Shown piece after piece: positions 32,496 through 41,561 of a stretch of 64,000 nt of DNA (position 1 is the stretch's first letter; each line of letters opens with the position of its first letter). This DNA is from Corynebacterium maris DSM 45190 (GTDB lineage Bacteria > Actinomycetota > Actinomycetes > Mycobacteriales > Mycobacteriaceae): positions 682,001-746,000 of the forward strand of contig NC_021915.1 in assembly GCF_000442645.1 (NCBI RefSeq), in the 5' to 3' direction. The notes under the pieces were generated by a model. It saw only the letters and a list, made by a program, of their open reading frames with translations, was not told the origin of the DNA and did no database searches. Made by a program: the position numbers and the translations under genes.

Positions 32496-33722
32496 GTGAG
32501 TGACACCGCAGGTAACCCGAGCACCCATCCCGCCCACGCACCCGGCATGGCCACCGTCGCCGTCATCGGCGACGGCCAGCTGGCCCGCATGATGCAGACT
32601 TCCGCCATCGAGCTGGGCCAATCGATTCGGCTGCTGGCCGGCGCACAGGACTCCTCCGCCGCCCAAGTCTGCGCGGACGTCCTGATCGGCGACTACACCG
32701 ATCTGGCCGATCTGCGGCGCGCCGTCGACGGGGCGGACGCCGTCACCTTCGACCACGAGCACGTGCCCAACGAGCACCTCCAGACGCTCATCGACGCCGG
32801 CGTCAACGTCCAGCCGCAGCCCGCCGCGCTGGTGCACGCGCAGGACAAACTGACCATGCGCACCAAGCTCGCCGAGATCGGCGCCCCGGTCCCGGACTTC
32901 GCGGCCATCGAGTCCGTCGCCGACGCCGAGACCTTCTTCGAGCGCGTCGACGGCAAGGTCTGCCTCAAGGCCCGCCGCGGCGGCTACGACGGCCACGGCG
33001 TGTGGTTCCCCGACACGATCGAAGAACTCCGGGAGACCGTCACCGAGCTGCTGGACAAGGGCGTCCCGCTGATGGCCGAGCGCAAGCTGGCCTTCGACCG
33101 CGAACTCTCCGCCATGGTCGCCCGCACCCCCTCCGGCGAGGTCAAGGCCTGGCCGGTCGTCGAATCCGTGCAACGCGGCGGCATCTGCGTCGAGGCGATC
33201 TCCCCGGCGCCGGGGCTGACCCCGCAGCTGGCCGGCCAGGCGCAGGAGCTGGCCGGAACCATCGCCGCTGAACTCGGCGTCACCGGCGTGCTCGCCGTGG
33301 AGCTGTTCGAGGTCGACGGCCGGGTCTTCGTCAACGAGCTGGCCATGCGCCCGCACAACACCGGCCACTGGACCCAGGACGGGTGTGTGACCAGCCAGTT
33401 CGAGCAGCACCTGCGCGCGGTGCTGGACTACCCGCTCGGCTCCACGGAGGCGATGCAGCCGGTCACCGTCATGGCCAACACTCTCGGGGCGGACACCGAG
33501 GCGGAGATGCCGGTGGCCGAGCGCGTGCAGCACGTCATGCGCCGCTTCCCGCACGTCAAGATCCACCTCTACGGCAAGTCCTACCGCGCGGGCCGCAAGC
33601 TGGGGCATGTGAACGTCACCGGCCGGGACGTGGCGGCCACCCGCCGCGAAGCGCAGTTGGCCGCGCACTTTCTCACCGACGCCGTGTGGGCCGACGGTTA
33701 CCTCGCACACGAGACCAAGTAG
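32496..33722 (+). CDS. purK: 5-(carboxyamino)imidazole ribonucleotide synthase
   Basis: 408 residues, ATP-grasp enzyme converting AIR, bicarbonate and ATP to N5-CAIR in purine synthesis. Seen: N-terminal GDGQLARMM, FDHEHVPNEHL, the ATP-grasp core VCLKARRGGYDGHGV, and the C-terminal NELAMRPHNTGHWT. The start at GTG 32496 leaves about 15 residues before the conserved core. It is followed 9 bp later by purE, which uses its product. Confidence 0.93.
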   Translation: MSDTAGNPSTHPAHAPGMATVAVIGDGQLARMMQTSAIELGQSIRLLAGAQDSSAAQVCADVLIGDYTDLADLRRAVDGADAVTFDHEHVPNEHLQTLIDAGVNVQPQPAALVHAQDKLTMRTKLAEIGAPVPDFAAIESVADAETFFERVDGKVCLKARRGGYDGHGVWFPDTIEELRETVTELLDKGVPLMAERKLAFDRELSAMVARTPSGEVKAWPVVESVQRGGICVEAISPAPGLTPQLAGQAQELAGTIAAELGVTGVLAVELFEVDGRVFVNELAMRPHNTGHWTQDGCVTSQFEQHLRAVLDYPLGSTEAMQPVTVMANTLGADTEAEMPVAERVQHVMRRFPHVKIHLYGKSYRAGRKLGHVNVTGRDVAATRREAQLAAHFLTDAVWADGYLAHETK

Positions 33723-33731
33723 GAGAGACAT

Positions 33732-34232
33732 ATGCAACCGCTCGTTGGCCTGATCATGGGCTCCGATTCCGACTGGGACACCGTGGAGCCCGCCGCCCAG
33801 GTGCTCGCCGATTTCCAGATCCCCTTCGAGGTCGGCGTGATGAGCGCGCACCGCACCCCGGAGCGCATGCTCGATTACGCCAAGACCGCCCGGGAACGCG
33901 GTCTGAAGGCGATCATCGCGTGCGCCGGCGGCGCCGCACACCTGCCCGGCATGGTCGCCGCCGCGACCCCGCTGCCGGTGATCGGCATCCCGCGCGCACT
34001 GAAGGATCTCGACGGTTTGGACTCGCTGCTGTCGATCGTGCAGATGCCCGCCGGCGTGCCGGTGGCCACCGTCTCCATCGGCGGGGCGAAGAACGCGGGC
34101 CTGCTGGCCGCGCGCATCCTCGGTGCCGGCGATGAGGCGCTGCTGCAGAAGATGGCCGACTACCAGGCCACCATGGCCGCCGAAGTCGAGCAGAAGGACG
34201 AGAACCTGCGCAAGCGGCTCATGGGGGAGTAG
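33732..34232 (+). CDS. purE: N5-carboxyaminoimidazole ribonucleotide mutase
   Basis: 166 residues. Class I PurE motifs: GSDSDW, VMSAHRTPERM, AGGAAHLPGMVAA and VSIGGAKNAGLLAARIL. It converts N5-CAIR to CAIR, the step after PurK. ATG 33732 with GGAGAG upstream. A very strong terminator follows. Confidence 0.95.
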   Translation: MQPLVGLIMGSDSDWDTVEPAAQVLADFQIPFEVGVMSAHRTPERMLDYAKTARERGLKAIIACAGGAAHLPGMVAAATPLPVIGIPRALKDLDGLDSLLSIVQMPAGVPVATVSIGGAKNAGLLAARILGAGDEALLQKMADYQATMAAEVEQKDENLRKRLMGE

Positions 34233-34277
34233 GGGGCTACTGGCGCCCGCGCACTAGGCGCGCCTAGTGCGAATAAG

Positions 34278-34317
34278 AACTGCCCCCGGTTCTGCACGTG
34301 CAGAACCGGGGGCAGTT
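34278..34317. terminator. Bidirectional terminator after purE
   Basis: A perfect 40-bp palindrome (AACTGCCCCCGGTTCTGCAC and its complement) with TTTT following. It separates purE from the convergent membrane-protein gene at 34336. The core TTCTGCACGTGCAGAA recurs at 34736. Confidence 0.9.
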
Positions 34318-34335
34318 TTGTCGTGCGGGGGCGGG

Positions 34336-34632
34336 CTAGTGGGGAGCCAATTCCCTGCCGGCCTCATCAGCCTCCGGGGCGGAGATCATCCCCATGTTGC
34401 GCATCACTCGCAGTCCAATCCCCATGACCGCCCCGTAGCCCAAGAACCCGAGGCCCCACCACATGTTCGCCCAGGACGCTTCGATGTGCTCCAGCGGGGT
34501 AGTCACCGCTGACTCGCCGATCTGCATCATGCGCATCGTGGTGTAAAAGCCATTCAGCGCCACCACCGCGAAAATCATGCCCACCGTCAGGGCGATCCAG
34601 ACGGAGAGCCACAACCATTTCTGCGTCTTCAT
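34336..34632 (-). CDS. Small membrane protein, unknown function
   Basis: 98 residues with two membrane helices (WLWLSVWIALTVGMIFAVVAL and MWWGLGFLGYGAVMGIGL, each shown by residues only). Between them lies a short external or internal loop with MRMMQIGESAVTTPLEH. ATG 34632 follows GGAAGGA. Not recognised. Confidence 0.65.
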   Translation of the reverse strand: MKTQKWLWLSVWIALTVGMIFAVVALNGFYTTMRMMQIGESAVTTPLEHIEASWANMWWGLGFLGYGAVMGIGLRVMRNMGMISAPEADEAGRELAPH

Positions 34633-34734
34633 GCCGATTCCGTCCTTCCCTGGGTAGCGTGCGGATAGCGTATTCGTTGACCTGCAGTTTACGCGCTCAG
34701 CGAGAGTTTCGAAGGCGTTTGGCTCGGGATGGGG

Positions 34735-34752
34735 ATTCTGCACGTGCAGAAT
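34735..34752. repeat. 18-bp palindrome ATTCTGCACGTGCAGAAT
   Basis: A perfect palindrome in the region between the two divergent small membrane-protein genes. It has no T-run. The 16-bp core also forms the apex of the purE terminator (34290-34305), and a close variant forms the apex of the terminator at 61601. Confidence 0.55.
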
Positions 34753-34865
34753 AAGTCAGTGACGTTGCTCGTCCCCGATGACGACATCGAGCGCGAGCCC
34801 CTGCCTCATTCGCCTAGTCGTGCGGTCTTTCACAGCAGAAAACAAGGTTTGTCACCGCCATGTTC

Positions 34866-34871
34866 TATGGT
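34866..34871 (+). promoter_or_regulatory. -10 box for leaderless gene at 34879
   Basis: TATGGT, 7 nt, then ATG 34879, with no ribosome site. Confidence 0.45.
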
Positions 34872-34878
34872 CATACAC

Positions 34879-35160
34879 ATGAGTACCCCATCCCCGGGGC
34901 AGGACGTCGAGGCCGCCCCGATCCCCGACCCCGAGTGGCTGCGCGCCAAGCGAGGCGCGATCCATACAGAAGCAGACCTGCAGGAATTCGACGAGGAACT
35001 CGGCCGACTGGTCGACGACTTGAGCGACAAACCCGGCCGGACAGTACCGGCCGCCTTAGCCTGGACCGCCATCGGCGTCCTCGTCGCCATCCTGGTGATG
35101 CTGGGCGGCTGGGGACTGATGGAAATGGGATCTGCGATGTGGGAGTGGCTCAGTGAATAA
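34879..35160 (+). CDS. Small single-pass membrane protein
   Basis: 93 residues. An acidic, coiled-coil-like N-terminal part (TEADLQEFDEELGRLVDDL) precedes one membrane helix (AALAWTAIGVLVAILVMLGG) near the C-terminus. It is translationally coupled to the next gene (8-bp overlap). Not recognised. Confidence 0.62.
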   Translation: MSTPSPGQDVEAAPIPDPEWLRAKRGAIHTEADLQEFDEELGRLVDDLSDKPGRTVPAALAWTAIGVLVAILVMLGGWGLMEMGSAMWEWLSE

Positions 35161-35608
35161 CAACTCAAAATCCTCCGGCTGCGCAGTGCTGCTCGTAGGA
35201 CTGTTCATCATCGGACTCGTCATGTGGGGCATCGCCATCGCCCTGCAGGTGCTCGGCGTCGTCCTCCTGATCGGCGGGCCCGTCGTCGGACTGCTTATCG
35301 CCGTCTACGGCTGGCGCGGGGTCTGGCAGCGCAAGAAAAACCAGCAGCGCATCGACGCCCTGCAGGACATGGCTGACGACGCGCGCCGGGACCTCAACGA
35401 CATCCACCTGGAGCTGGACTTCCTGAGCATGACCCAGGGCATCGGCACCGACCTGAACCAGACCGACCAGGCGGAGCTCGCACGGTTGAAGCTCAAGGCG
35501 TCATCTGCCAAGGAATTGCTGAACGCCGCCCCGACCCCGCAGAACCTGCGCGAAGCGCTGCACCAGGCGGAGGACGTCCGCCTGCGCTCCCACCGCCTGC
35601 TGTCTTGA
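35153..35608 (+). CDS. Membrane protein with C-terminal helical domain
   Basis: 151 residues. Two closely spaced membrane helices (about 10-32 and 34-50) are followed by a charged coiled-coil region (QQRIDALQDMADDARRDLND). It starts at GTG 35153 within the upstream stop region, so the two proteins may work together. Not recognised. Confidence 0.62.
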   Translation: MNNNSKSSGCAVLLVGLFIIGLVMWGIAIALQVLGVVLLIGGPVVGLLIAVYGWRGVWQRKKNQQRIDALQDMADDARRDLNDIHLELDFLSMTQGIGTDLNQTDQAELARLKLKASSAKELLNAAPTPQNLREALHQAEDVRLRSHRLLS

Positions 35609-35627
35609 TCCCGGAGAAGTAGGTCAC

Positions 35628-36098
35628 GTGAGCAAAGACAACGTGCTGGTGCTCGGCGCCCGCGTGAAAAACGGAGCCGCCCAGCCGGTACTGCTCTCCC
35701 GGCTGCGGCGGGCGCTGCGGCTCGTCGACGAGCTGGACCACGCAGGCAAACACCCCAGCGTGGTGGTTTCCGGAAGGGGAGAGGCGGAGGTCATGGCCGA
35801 ATGGTTGAAGGACCAGGGCCTGGCCACCGATCGCATCCTGGTGGAGCCGCATGCGACCAGCACGAACGAGAACCTAGAAAACGCCCACGCCCTGCTGCCG
35901 GAGACCCGGCGGTGGTGGACGGTGACCAACGAGTTTCACGCCTGGCGCACGCGGTTGTGGGCCTGGCACCTGGGGGTGCCGGTGAAGATGGTCACCGCGC
36001 GCACCCCGCGGCAGCAACGGGGCGGGAACTATTTGCGGGAAATCTTCGCCACCCCGCATTCGGCGCTGCGGGTGCTGTGGCGGAAGATTCGGGGATAG
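35628..36098 (+). CDS. YdcF-like (DUF218) protein
   Basis: 156 residues with the DUF218 pattern: VLVLGARV near the start, LLSRLRRALRLVDEL, VVVSGRGEAEVMAEWL, ILVEPHATSTNENLENA and WWTVTNEFHAWRTRLWAW. No membrane helix is present. DUF218 proteins have been linked to envelope or vancomycin-sensitivity functions (SanA, ElyC); the role here is unknown. GTG 35628. Confidence 0.78.
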   Translation: MSKDNVLVLGARVKNGAAQPVLLSRLRRALRLVDELDHAGKHPSVVVSGRGEAEVMAEWLKDQGLATDRILVEPHATSTNENLENAHALLPETRRWWTVTNEFHAWRTRLWAWHLGVPVKMVTARTPRQQRGGNYLREIFATPHSALRVLWRKIRG

Positions 36099-36113
36099 GC
36101 AGGCCCCGGCGCA

Positions 36114-36767
36114 CTACGCCCGGGCGGTGGTCTTTTCGCTCGCCGCGATCTCGTCGAGCCGGTCGGTGTCGGCGACGCCGGCGACGACCACCGCGGAACC
36201 GCCTCCGGCCAGCGGGCGCAGCACGACGTCGGTGAAACCGTCGAAGTCCGTCCACCCGGTCGACAGCAGCCGCTCGGTGGTGGGGGCGTCGATAATTTCC
36301 GGCAGCGCCGGGGCGTCACCGAAGTACTGGTCGCCGTAGAAGCGCACCGTCGGGCCGAAGTCGAGGGCGCCCAGCGGCATTTCCCCGCCGGACTCCTCAA
36401 TGCCCCGGCCGAAAGGATCCTCAGAGACCAGCAGCACGTCGGCGCCGCTGCCGGCCCACGCCTCGTGGCGTTCCAGGGTGGTGAACACCGCGTCCTCGTC
36501 GCTGGGCTCGGAGGTCATGCGCACGTTCACGCGCGCGGCCAGGGCGCCGAAGACCGTGACCGCCGCCTGCCAGCCCACCGGCAGGTCGATCGCGATGGTG
36601 GAGCCTTCCTCCAGGTCGAGTTCCTCTTCGAGCATGTTCGCGATCTTGGCGGCCCAGTTGTCCAGGGTTTGGGCCGAGAAATCCATGCGTGCGCCGGTCG
36701 ATTCGTTGTACGCCGTCAGCCGTGGGGCCGCCGGATCGGCGGACAGGAGATGAGCAAATAACTTCAT
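36114..36767 (-). CDS. TIGR03089 family protein
   Basis: 217 residues of an actinobacterial family that looks like a small fragment of an AMP-binding enzyme: FSAQTLDNWAAKIANMLEEE and VGWQAAVTVFGALAARV resemble the N-terminal part of acyl-CoA synthetases. The adenylation motifs (P-loop, A8) are absent, so it is probably not a ligase. ATG 36767 with GGGGAG upstream. Confidence 0.75.
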   Translation of the reverse strand: MKLFAHLLSADPAAPRLTAYNESTGARMDFSAQTLDNWAAKIANMLEEELDLEEGSTIAIDLPVGWQAAVTVFGALAARVNVRMTSEPSDEDAVFTTLERHEAWAGSGADVLLVSEDPFGRGIEESGGEMPLGALDFGPTVRFYGDQYFGDAPALPEIIDAPTTERLLSTGWTDFDGFTDVVLRPLAGGGSAVVVAGVADTDRLDEIAASEKTTARA

Positions 36768-36819
36768 GGCTCCCCACTGTAGGCACGAAGCGGGCGGGGA
36801 ACGGGGGCGGGTCGGGAAA

Positions 36820-37503
36820 CTAGCGGGACGTGCCCTGCTCCACCAGCTTTGAGGTGTTCTCCGCGGTCTTGACCGAGGAAATCACGAACTCCAGGAACAC
36901 GCGGATGAACACCAGCTGCACCAGGGCTATCAAGCCGACGGGGATCCAGGCGAAGAGCAGCAGCGCGATGCCGCCGAAGAAGCTTTCGCCGAACATGGCC
37001 AGCGCCGGCAGCAACCAGCCGAAGATCAGGGTGGCGGCGGCGAGGATCACCGCGATGATGTAGATGACGCGGGCGAACTTCACGGCCACGAAGTGATCGA
37101 AGCTGAAGTCAAAAAGCGCGCTGAAGAAGCCCTTGCCCTGCTCACTGGTGCTGCCCGCCGGGCCGGAGGCGGGAGCGCCGTAGGAGGGGTAGCCGGAGGC
37201 GGAGCCGTAGCCCGTCTGGCCGGTGCCGTAGCCCTGGTGCGCGGTGCCGTAGGGCTGCTGGGCACCAGGATAATCCTGCTGGCCCGAACCGTAGCTGTTG
37301 TAACCGGGGTGCTGTTTCGCCGAGGAGTCCGGGGACTGCCAGCCCGTGCCGTACGGGGAGGTGTCCTCCTGTGCGGAGTTCTCCCCGGCGGGGGTACTGC
37401 CGCCTGTGTCGGTGGGTTCCGGGCGGAGGGGATTCTGCTTCGGCGGGGTGGGGGAGTCGTCGCCGGTGTTCTCTGGGTCGTTGTCGTACGGGGGCTGAGT
37501 CAT
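36820..37503 (-). CDS. DUF4282 membrane protein with Tyr/Gly-rich N-terminus
   Basis: 227 residues. The first about 115 residues are low-complexity: Pro/Asp/Thr, then Tyr-Gly-Gln repeats (QQPYGTAHQGYGTGQTGYG). The C-terminal DUF4282 domain has two membrane helices (ARVIYIIAVILAAATLIFGW and IALLLFAWIPVGLIALVQLV). The N-terminal part probably stays disordered in the cytoplasm. AAAGG lies 7 nt before ATG 37503. Confidence 0.75.
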   Translation of the reverse strand: MTQPPYDNDPENTGDDSPTPPKQNPLRPEPTDTGGSTPAGENSAQEDTSPYGTGWQSPDSSAKQHPGYNSYGSGQQDYPGAQQPYGTAHQGYGTGQTGYGSASGYPSYGAPASGPAGSTSEQGKGFFSALFDFSFDHFVAVKFARVIYIIAVILAAATLIFGWLLPALAMFGESFFGGIALLLFAWIPVGLIALVQLVFIRVFLEFVISSVKTAENTSKLVEQGTSR

Positions 37504-37607
37504 GATGAACCTTTCGGGAGGGGAAACAACTGCACGTGACTCAGGTTACCGTCAGGATGGCGGGTATGGGCGGTGAAGGACGTGGCCGGGCCGGTCCGCG
37601 CGGCGTG

Positions 37608-39251
37608 CTAGTTCACGCAGCGCGGGCCGTCGCCGCCGGCGTCCAGCTCCGGGGCCTCCTCCGTGTGGCCGAAGTCGGCGCCCGGGGTGCCCACCGGGGC
37701 CTCGGTGCTCGTGTCCACGGCCGCTGATTCCTCCGCGACCTCGGCGGAGGGGCCGAGATAGTCGTCGGCGGCGACCACGATGAGGACGTCGTCGTCCAGG
37801 CTCGCGTTCGCGGTGACGGGCAGGCCGCCCAGCTTCTCCGCCAGGGCGGCCGCCGCGGGGGAGTCGGGGTCGGCGGCGACGACCTGGCTGGTGTAGTAGA
37901 CGCCCGGCTGGGCGTTGGCGGTCTCGGAGACGTTGACGCCCTGCTCGTCGATCCAGGCGCCGACCTCGCCGGCCAGGCCCGCGACGCCGCCGGAGTTGAG
38001 CACATGGACTTGGACGTCCGCCAGCGCCGGATCCAGACCCGCGGGAGCCTCACCCGTCTCCTGGTCTGCGTCGTCTGCGCCGTCCTCGCCTTCCGGCGCC
38101 TCTTCTTCCTCTGACACGGACAACGACTCCATGAATCCGTGGACTTCGGCGACGTCGACGGTGATGATGGATTCGCCGTAGTCGCCCACGCCGTCGACGG
38201 AGGTCACCGGGATGGTGGTGAAGATGACGTTGCCGCCGGCCAGGTTGGCCAGCTGGGTGGCAAACGACATGACGTCCCAGTCCTCGTCGATGACCACCGA
38301 GCGCTCCACCGCGTTGGCCATGCTGGAGAGCTTCGACGGGTTGGTCAGCACGTCCGCGGACAGGACCTTGTGCACCAGGGAGGCCATGTAGGCCTGCTGC
38401 CGCACGATGCGGTCGAGGTCGCCGCGCGGCAGACCGTAGCGCTGGCGGACGAAGGAAAGGGACTCGAGGCCGTCGAGCGTTTGCCTCCCGGCGGGGAATT
38501 GCGCGCCGGAGAGGGGGTCGTCCACCGGGTTGTTCAGGCACACTTCGACGCCGCCGATCGCGTTGGTCAGCAGCACGAAGCCGTGCAGGCCGACCTCGGC
38601 GTAGTGGTCGATGTCCACGCCGGTCAGATCCCCGACGGACTCCAGCAGCCCCTGCCGCCCTGCTTCAGTGGCGGCCTGCTCGATGCGGCGCTCCTCCGAT
38701 TCGCTGAGCTCCCCGCTATCGTCCTGCGCCTCGGCGAGCAGCTCGTCGCGGCGTTCCATCTTGTGGCTGGCGAACACGCCGTTGATCTTCATGTTGCCGA
38801 AGTCGTCGTCGTTGACGTAGGTGTCGCGGGGGATGGACACGGCGGTGGCGCGGGAGCCGTCTTCGGGCACGCGCACGACCATCATGGTGTCGGTGTTTTC
38901 CTCCCCGTCGTCGACGCCGGCGTTGAGGCGGGCGAGCTCCTCGTCGCTCAGGGGGTTGCCCTGGGCGTCGGTACGCGAGTCGGTGCCCACCAGCAGGATG
39001 TCGGTGGCGCCGTCGAGGACTTCCGAGCCGCCGTCCCGGTCGTTGAGCGACAGGTTCGACGCGGAGGCGACTTCGTTGCCCAGCCTGCCCACCAACACAT
39101 AACCCAGCCCGGAGACCAGCAGCACCAGCACGGAGACGAACACCAGGGCGGCCTTGAGCCAGTTCGGCCCGAGCTGGCGGGTCACCTGGTACGGGGCGGG
39201 TCCGGGCGGGGCCTGGATGTCGCGCGTGGGGCGGGAGGGGTCGGTCGTCAC
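37608..39251 (-). CDS. lcpA: LytR-CpsA-Psr (LCP) family glycopolymer ligase with LytR_C domain
   Basis: 547 residues. A cytoplasmic tail and one membrane helix (about 31-53) precede the LCP catalytic domain: DILLVGTDSRTD, VVRVPEDGSRATAVSIPRD, KINGVFA, GFVLLTNAIGGVEVCL and FVRQRYGLPRGDLDRI, with the conserved Arg/Asp that bind polyprenyl pyrophosphate. A LytR_C domain (VHVLNSGGVAGLAGEVGAWI) is at the C-terminus. In Corynebacterium LcpA attaches arabinogalactan to peptidoglycan. It is divergent from wbbL, which makes the linker sugar. GTG 39251. Confidence 0.9.
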   Translation of the reverse strand: MTTDPSRPTRDIQAPPGPAPYQVTRQLGPNWLKAALVFVSVLVLLVSGLGYVLVGRLGNEVASASNLSLNDRDGGSEVLDGATDILLVGTDSRTDAQGNPLSDEELARLNAGVDDGEENTDTMMVVRVPEDGSRATAVSIPRDTYVNDDDFGNMKINGVFASHKMERRDELLAEAQDDSGELSESEERRIEQAATEAGRQGLLESVGDLTGVDIDHYAEVGLHGFVLLTNAIGGVEVCLNNPVDDPLSGAQFPAGRQTLDGLESLSFVRQRYGLPRGDLDRIVRQQAYMASLVHKVLSADVLTNPSKLSSMANAVERSVVIDEDWDVMSFATQLANLAGGNVIFTTIPVTSVDGVGDYGESIITVDVAEVHGFMESLSVSEEEEAPEGEDGADDADQETGEAPAGLDPALADVQVHVLNSGGVAGLAGEVGAWIDEQGVNVSETANAQPGVYYTSQVVAADPDSPAAAALAEKLGGLPVTANASLDDDVLIVVAADDYLGPSAEVAEESAAVDTSTEAPVGTPGADFGHTEEAPELDAGGDGPRCVN

Positions 39252-39446
39252 TGGGTGTCAATTCTCCGGAGCAGGTGGGGCGCACAGATGAGGCGGGGAT
39301 GAAGGGGTAAAGAGATTGTATTACGCATCAGCGCAGGAATCATTCTCCGATCGCCCCCGATCCCCTGTGAGCGGGCTGACAACCGCGGCCCGCCCCGCGC
39401 GTCCGGAGCCGAATACCGGATGACGCCCGGTAGGCTGACCCGCATT

Positions 39447-40340
39447 GTGACTGAGAAGAAAACACCGCCGCTTGCCGTGGTCACCGTGACATATTCGCCG
39501 GGTGACTTCCTGACGCGATTCTTGGATTCGCTGGCCGCGGCCACCACCCGAGGCACCCTCACCGTGCTGGCGGACAACGGGTCCACCGACGGCGCTCCGG
39601 AAGCCGCGGCGCAGCGGCGCAGCGGCGTCGAGTTCCTCGCCACTGGCGGGAACCTGGGCTACGGCAGCGGCATGAACGCCGGCGCCCGCCACCTGCGGGC
39701 CCGCCGCGAGGCCGGGGAGATCGACCCCGAGTTCTTCCTCGTCTCCAACCCGGACGTCGAATTCGGCCCCGGCGCCATCGACGAGCTCCTCGCGTGCGCG
39801 CGGCGCCTGCCCTCGGCTGCGGCCGTCGGCCCACGCATCCGGGAGCCGGACGGGTCGATCTACCCGTCGGCACGCGCCGTGCCCACGGTGGGCAACGGGG
39901 TGGGACACGCCCTCTTCTCCCGGGTGTGGCCGGGTAATCCGTGGTCGCGCGCGTATCGGCAGGCTGAGGACATGGACGCCGAACGCACCGCCGGGTGGTT
40001 GTCCGGCTCCTGCCTGCTGGTGCGGTGGGAGGCTTTCGACGCCGTCGGCGGTTTCGACGAGCGCTACTTCATGTACCTCGAGGACGTCGACTTGGGTGAC
40101 CGCTTCACCCGGGCGGGCTACGACAACGTGTACTGCCCCGCGGCGGAGATCACCCACGCGCAGGGGCACGCCACGGAGAATCATTCGCAGGCGATGCTGC
40201 CGGCGCATCACGCCAGCGCCTACAGTTTCCAGGCCGACCGGTTGTCCGCCTGGTGGCAGGCCCCGGTGCGCTGGGCGCTGCGGGCGGGGCTGAAGGCCCG
40301 TGCGGCGGCGGCCATCGCGCTGACCCGCCGGTCGGTGTGA
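39447..40340 (+). CDS. wbbL: Rhamnosyltransferase for the arabinogalactan linker
   Basis: 297 residues, GT2 family: LAVVTVTYSPGDFL, LADNGSTDGAPE, LVSNPDVEFGPGAI (DxD-like) and WLSGSCLLVRWEAFDAVGGF with YLEDVDLGDRF. In mycobacteria and corynebacteria WbbL adds L-rhamnose to decaprenyl-PP-GlcNAc. GTG 39447 is used; TAGGCT (39431-39436) 10 nt before it could give a very short leader. Synteny with lcpA, the nucleotidyltransferase and WhiB supports the assignment. Confidence 0.9.
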   Translation: MTEKKTPPLAVVTVTYSPGDFLTRFLDSLAAATTRGTLTVLADNGSTDGAPEAAAQRRSGVEFLATGGNLGYGSGMNAGARHLRARREAGEIDPEFFLVSNPDVEFGPGAIDELLACARRLPSAAAVGPRIREPDGSIYPSARAVPTVGNGVGHALFSRVWPGNPWSRAYRQAEDMDAERTAGWLSGSCLLVRWEAFDAVGGFDERYFMYLEDVDLGDRFTRAGYDNVYCPAAEITHAQGHATENHSQAMLPAHHASAYSFQADRLSAWWQAPVRWALRAGLKARAAAAIALTRRSV

Positions 40341-40391
40341 CCGCGGACGCGCGTGCGCGTGAACAACGTAAAGAATCATGAGAGGACCACC

Positions 40392-41471
40392 ATGGCTAAC
40401 CCCCAGGAGACGGACGCCGTCATTCTGGTCGGTGGGCGCGGCACCCGGCTGCGCCCCCTGACCGTCAATACCCCCAAGCCGATGCTGCCGACGGCCAATT
40501 ACCCGTTCCTGCAGCATTTGCTGGCGCGTATCAAGGCCGCAGGCATCACCCACGTGGTCCTGGGGACCTCCTTCAAGGCGGAGGTGTTCGAGGAGTACTT
40601 CGGCGACGGCTCGGACCTGGGCCTGGAGATCGAGTACGTGGTCGAGGAGGAGGCGTTGGGCACGGGCGGGGCGATCCGCAACGTCTACGACAAGCTGCGC
40701 CACGACAACGTCATGGTGTTCAACGGTGACGTGCTGGGCGACACCGACTTGAACGCGATCCTGCACACGCACGAGGAGAAGGACGCGGACCTGACGATGC
40801 ACCTGGTGCGCGTGTCTGATCCGCGGGCGTTCGGTTGCGTGCCGACGGACAAGGACGGGCGGGTGCTGGAGTTTCTGGAAAAGACCGAGGATCCGCCGAC
40901 CGATCAGGTCAACGCCGGCTGCTACGTCTTCCGCCGTGAGCTGATCGAGGAAATCCCCGCCGACCGGGTGGTGTCTGTGGAGCGGGAATCCTTCCCGAAG
41001 TTCCTCTCCGACGGCCGGAAGGTCTACGGGCACGTGGACGTCTCCTACTGGCGCGACATGGGCCGTCCGGACGATTTCGTCCACGGCTCCTCGGATCTGG
41101 TGCGCGGCGTGGCGCATTCGCCGCTGCTGGAGGGGCGCACGGGGGAGGCGCTCGTCGATGACAGCGCGGGCGTCGCGGGCGGGGTCATCCTGCTGGGCGG
41201 CACCGCGGTGGGCCGCGGAGCGGAGATCGGGCCGGGCTGCCGGATCGACGGCTCCGTCATTTTCGACGGGGCGACCATCGAGCCGGGGGCGACGATCAAG
41301 GACTCCATCATTGCGGCGGGCAGCCGCATCGGGGCGAACGCCAGGATCGTGGACTGCGTCATCGGTGAGGGCGCCCAGATCGGGGCGCGCTGCGAACTGC
41401 AGGGCGGCATGCGCATCTGGCCGGGCGTGATGATCCCGGACAACGGAGTGCGGTTTTCCTCGGATGCGTGA
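40392..41471 (+). CDS. Sugar-1-phosphate nucleotidyltransferase (mannose-1-phosphate guanylyltransferase type)
   Basis: 359 residues. N-terminal pyrophosphorylase domain with VGGRGTRLRPLT, KPMLPTANYPFLQ, FNGDVLGDTDL and the VNAGCYVF site. The C-terminal part has left-handed beta-helix hexapeptide repeats (GAEIGPGCRIDGSVIFDGAT). In Mycobacterium the syntenic gene (manB) makes GDP-mannose; corynebacterial genomes often call it rmlA2. GDP-mannose would feed lipomannan and PIM synthesis with the mutase and isomerase downstream. AGAGGA precedes ATG 40392. Confidence 0.87.
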   Translation: MANPQETDAVILVGGRGTRLRPLTVNTPKPMLPTANYPFLQHLLARIKAAGITHVVLGTSFKAEVFEEYFGDGSDLGLEIEYVVEEEALGTGGAIRNVYDKLRHDNVMVFNGDVLGDTDLNAILHTHEEKDADLTMHLVRVSDPRAFGCVPTDKDGRVLEFLEKTEDPPTDQVNAGCYVFRRELIEEIPADRVVSVERESFPKFLSDGRKVYGHVDVSYWRDMGRPDDFVHGSSDLVRGVAHSPLLEGRTGEALVDDSAGVAGGVILLGGTAVGRGAEIGPGCRIDGSVIFDGATIEPGATIKDSIIAAGSRIGANARIVDCVIGEGAQIGARCELQGGMRIWPGVMIPDNGVRFSSDA

Positions 41472-41478
41472 TGACACG

Positions 41479-41495
41479 CCGGACAGTCTGTCCGG
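41479..41495 (+). terminator. Hairpin after the nucleotidyltransferase gene
   Basis: CCGGACA-GTC-TGTCCGG begins 7 nt after the stop codon. No T-run follows, so termination is uncertain. Confidence 0.35.
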
Positions 41496-41561
41496 AGGTA
41501 GGAAAAGCTATTCCCAACCCCACATGTAGTACCCCCATTGGCCACCCCCAAACCTGTGGGC

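Noticed and set aside
39321..41477. 718-codon minus-strand ORF across wbbL and the nucleotidyltransferase
   Set aside because: His/Gly/Arg-rich composition with no motifs; both opposite genes are well supported.
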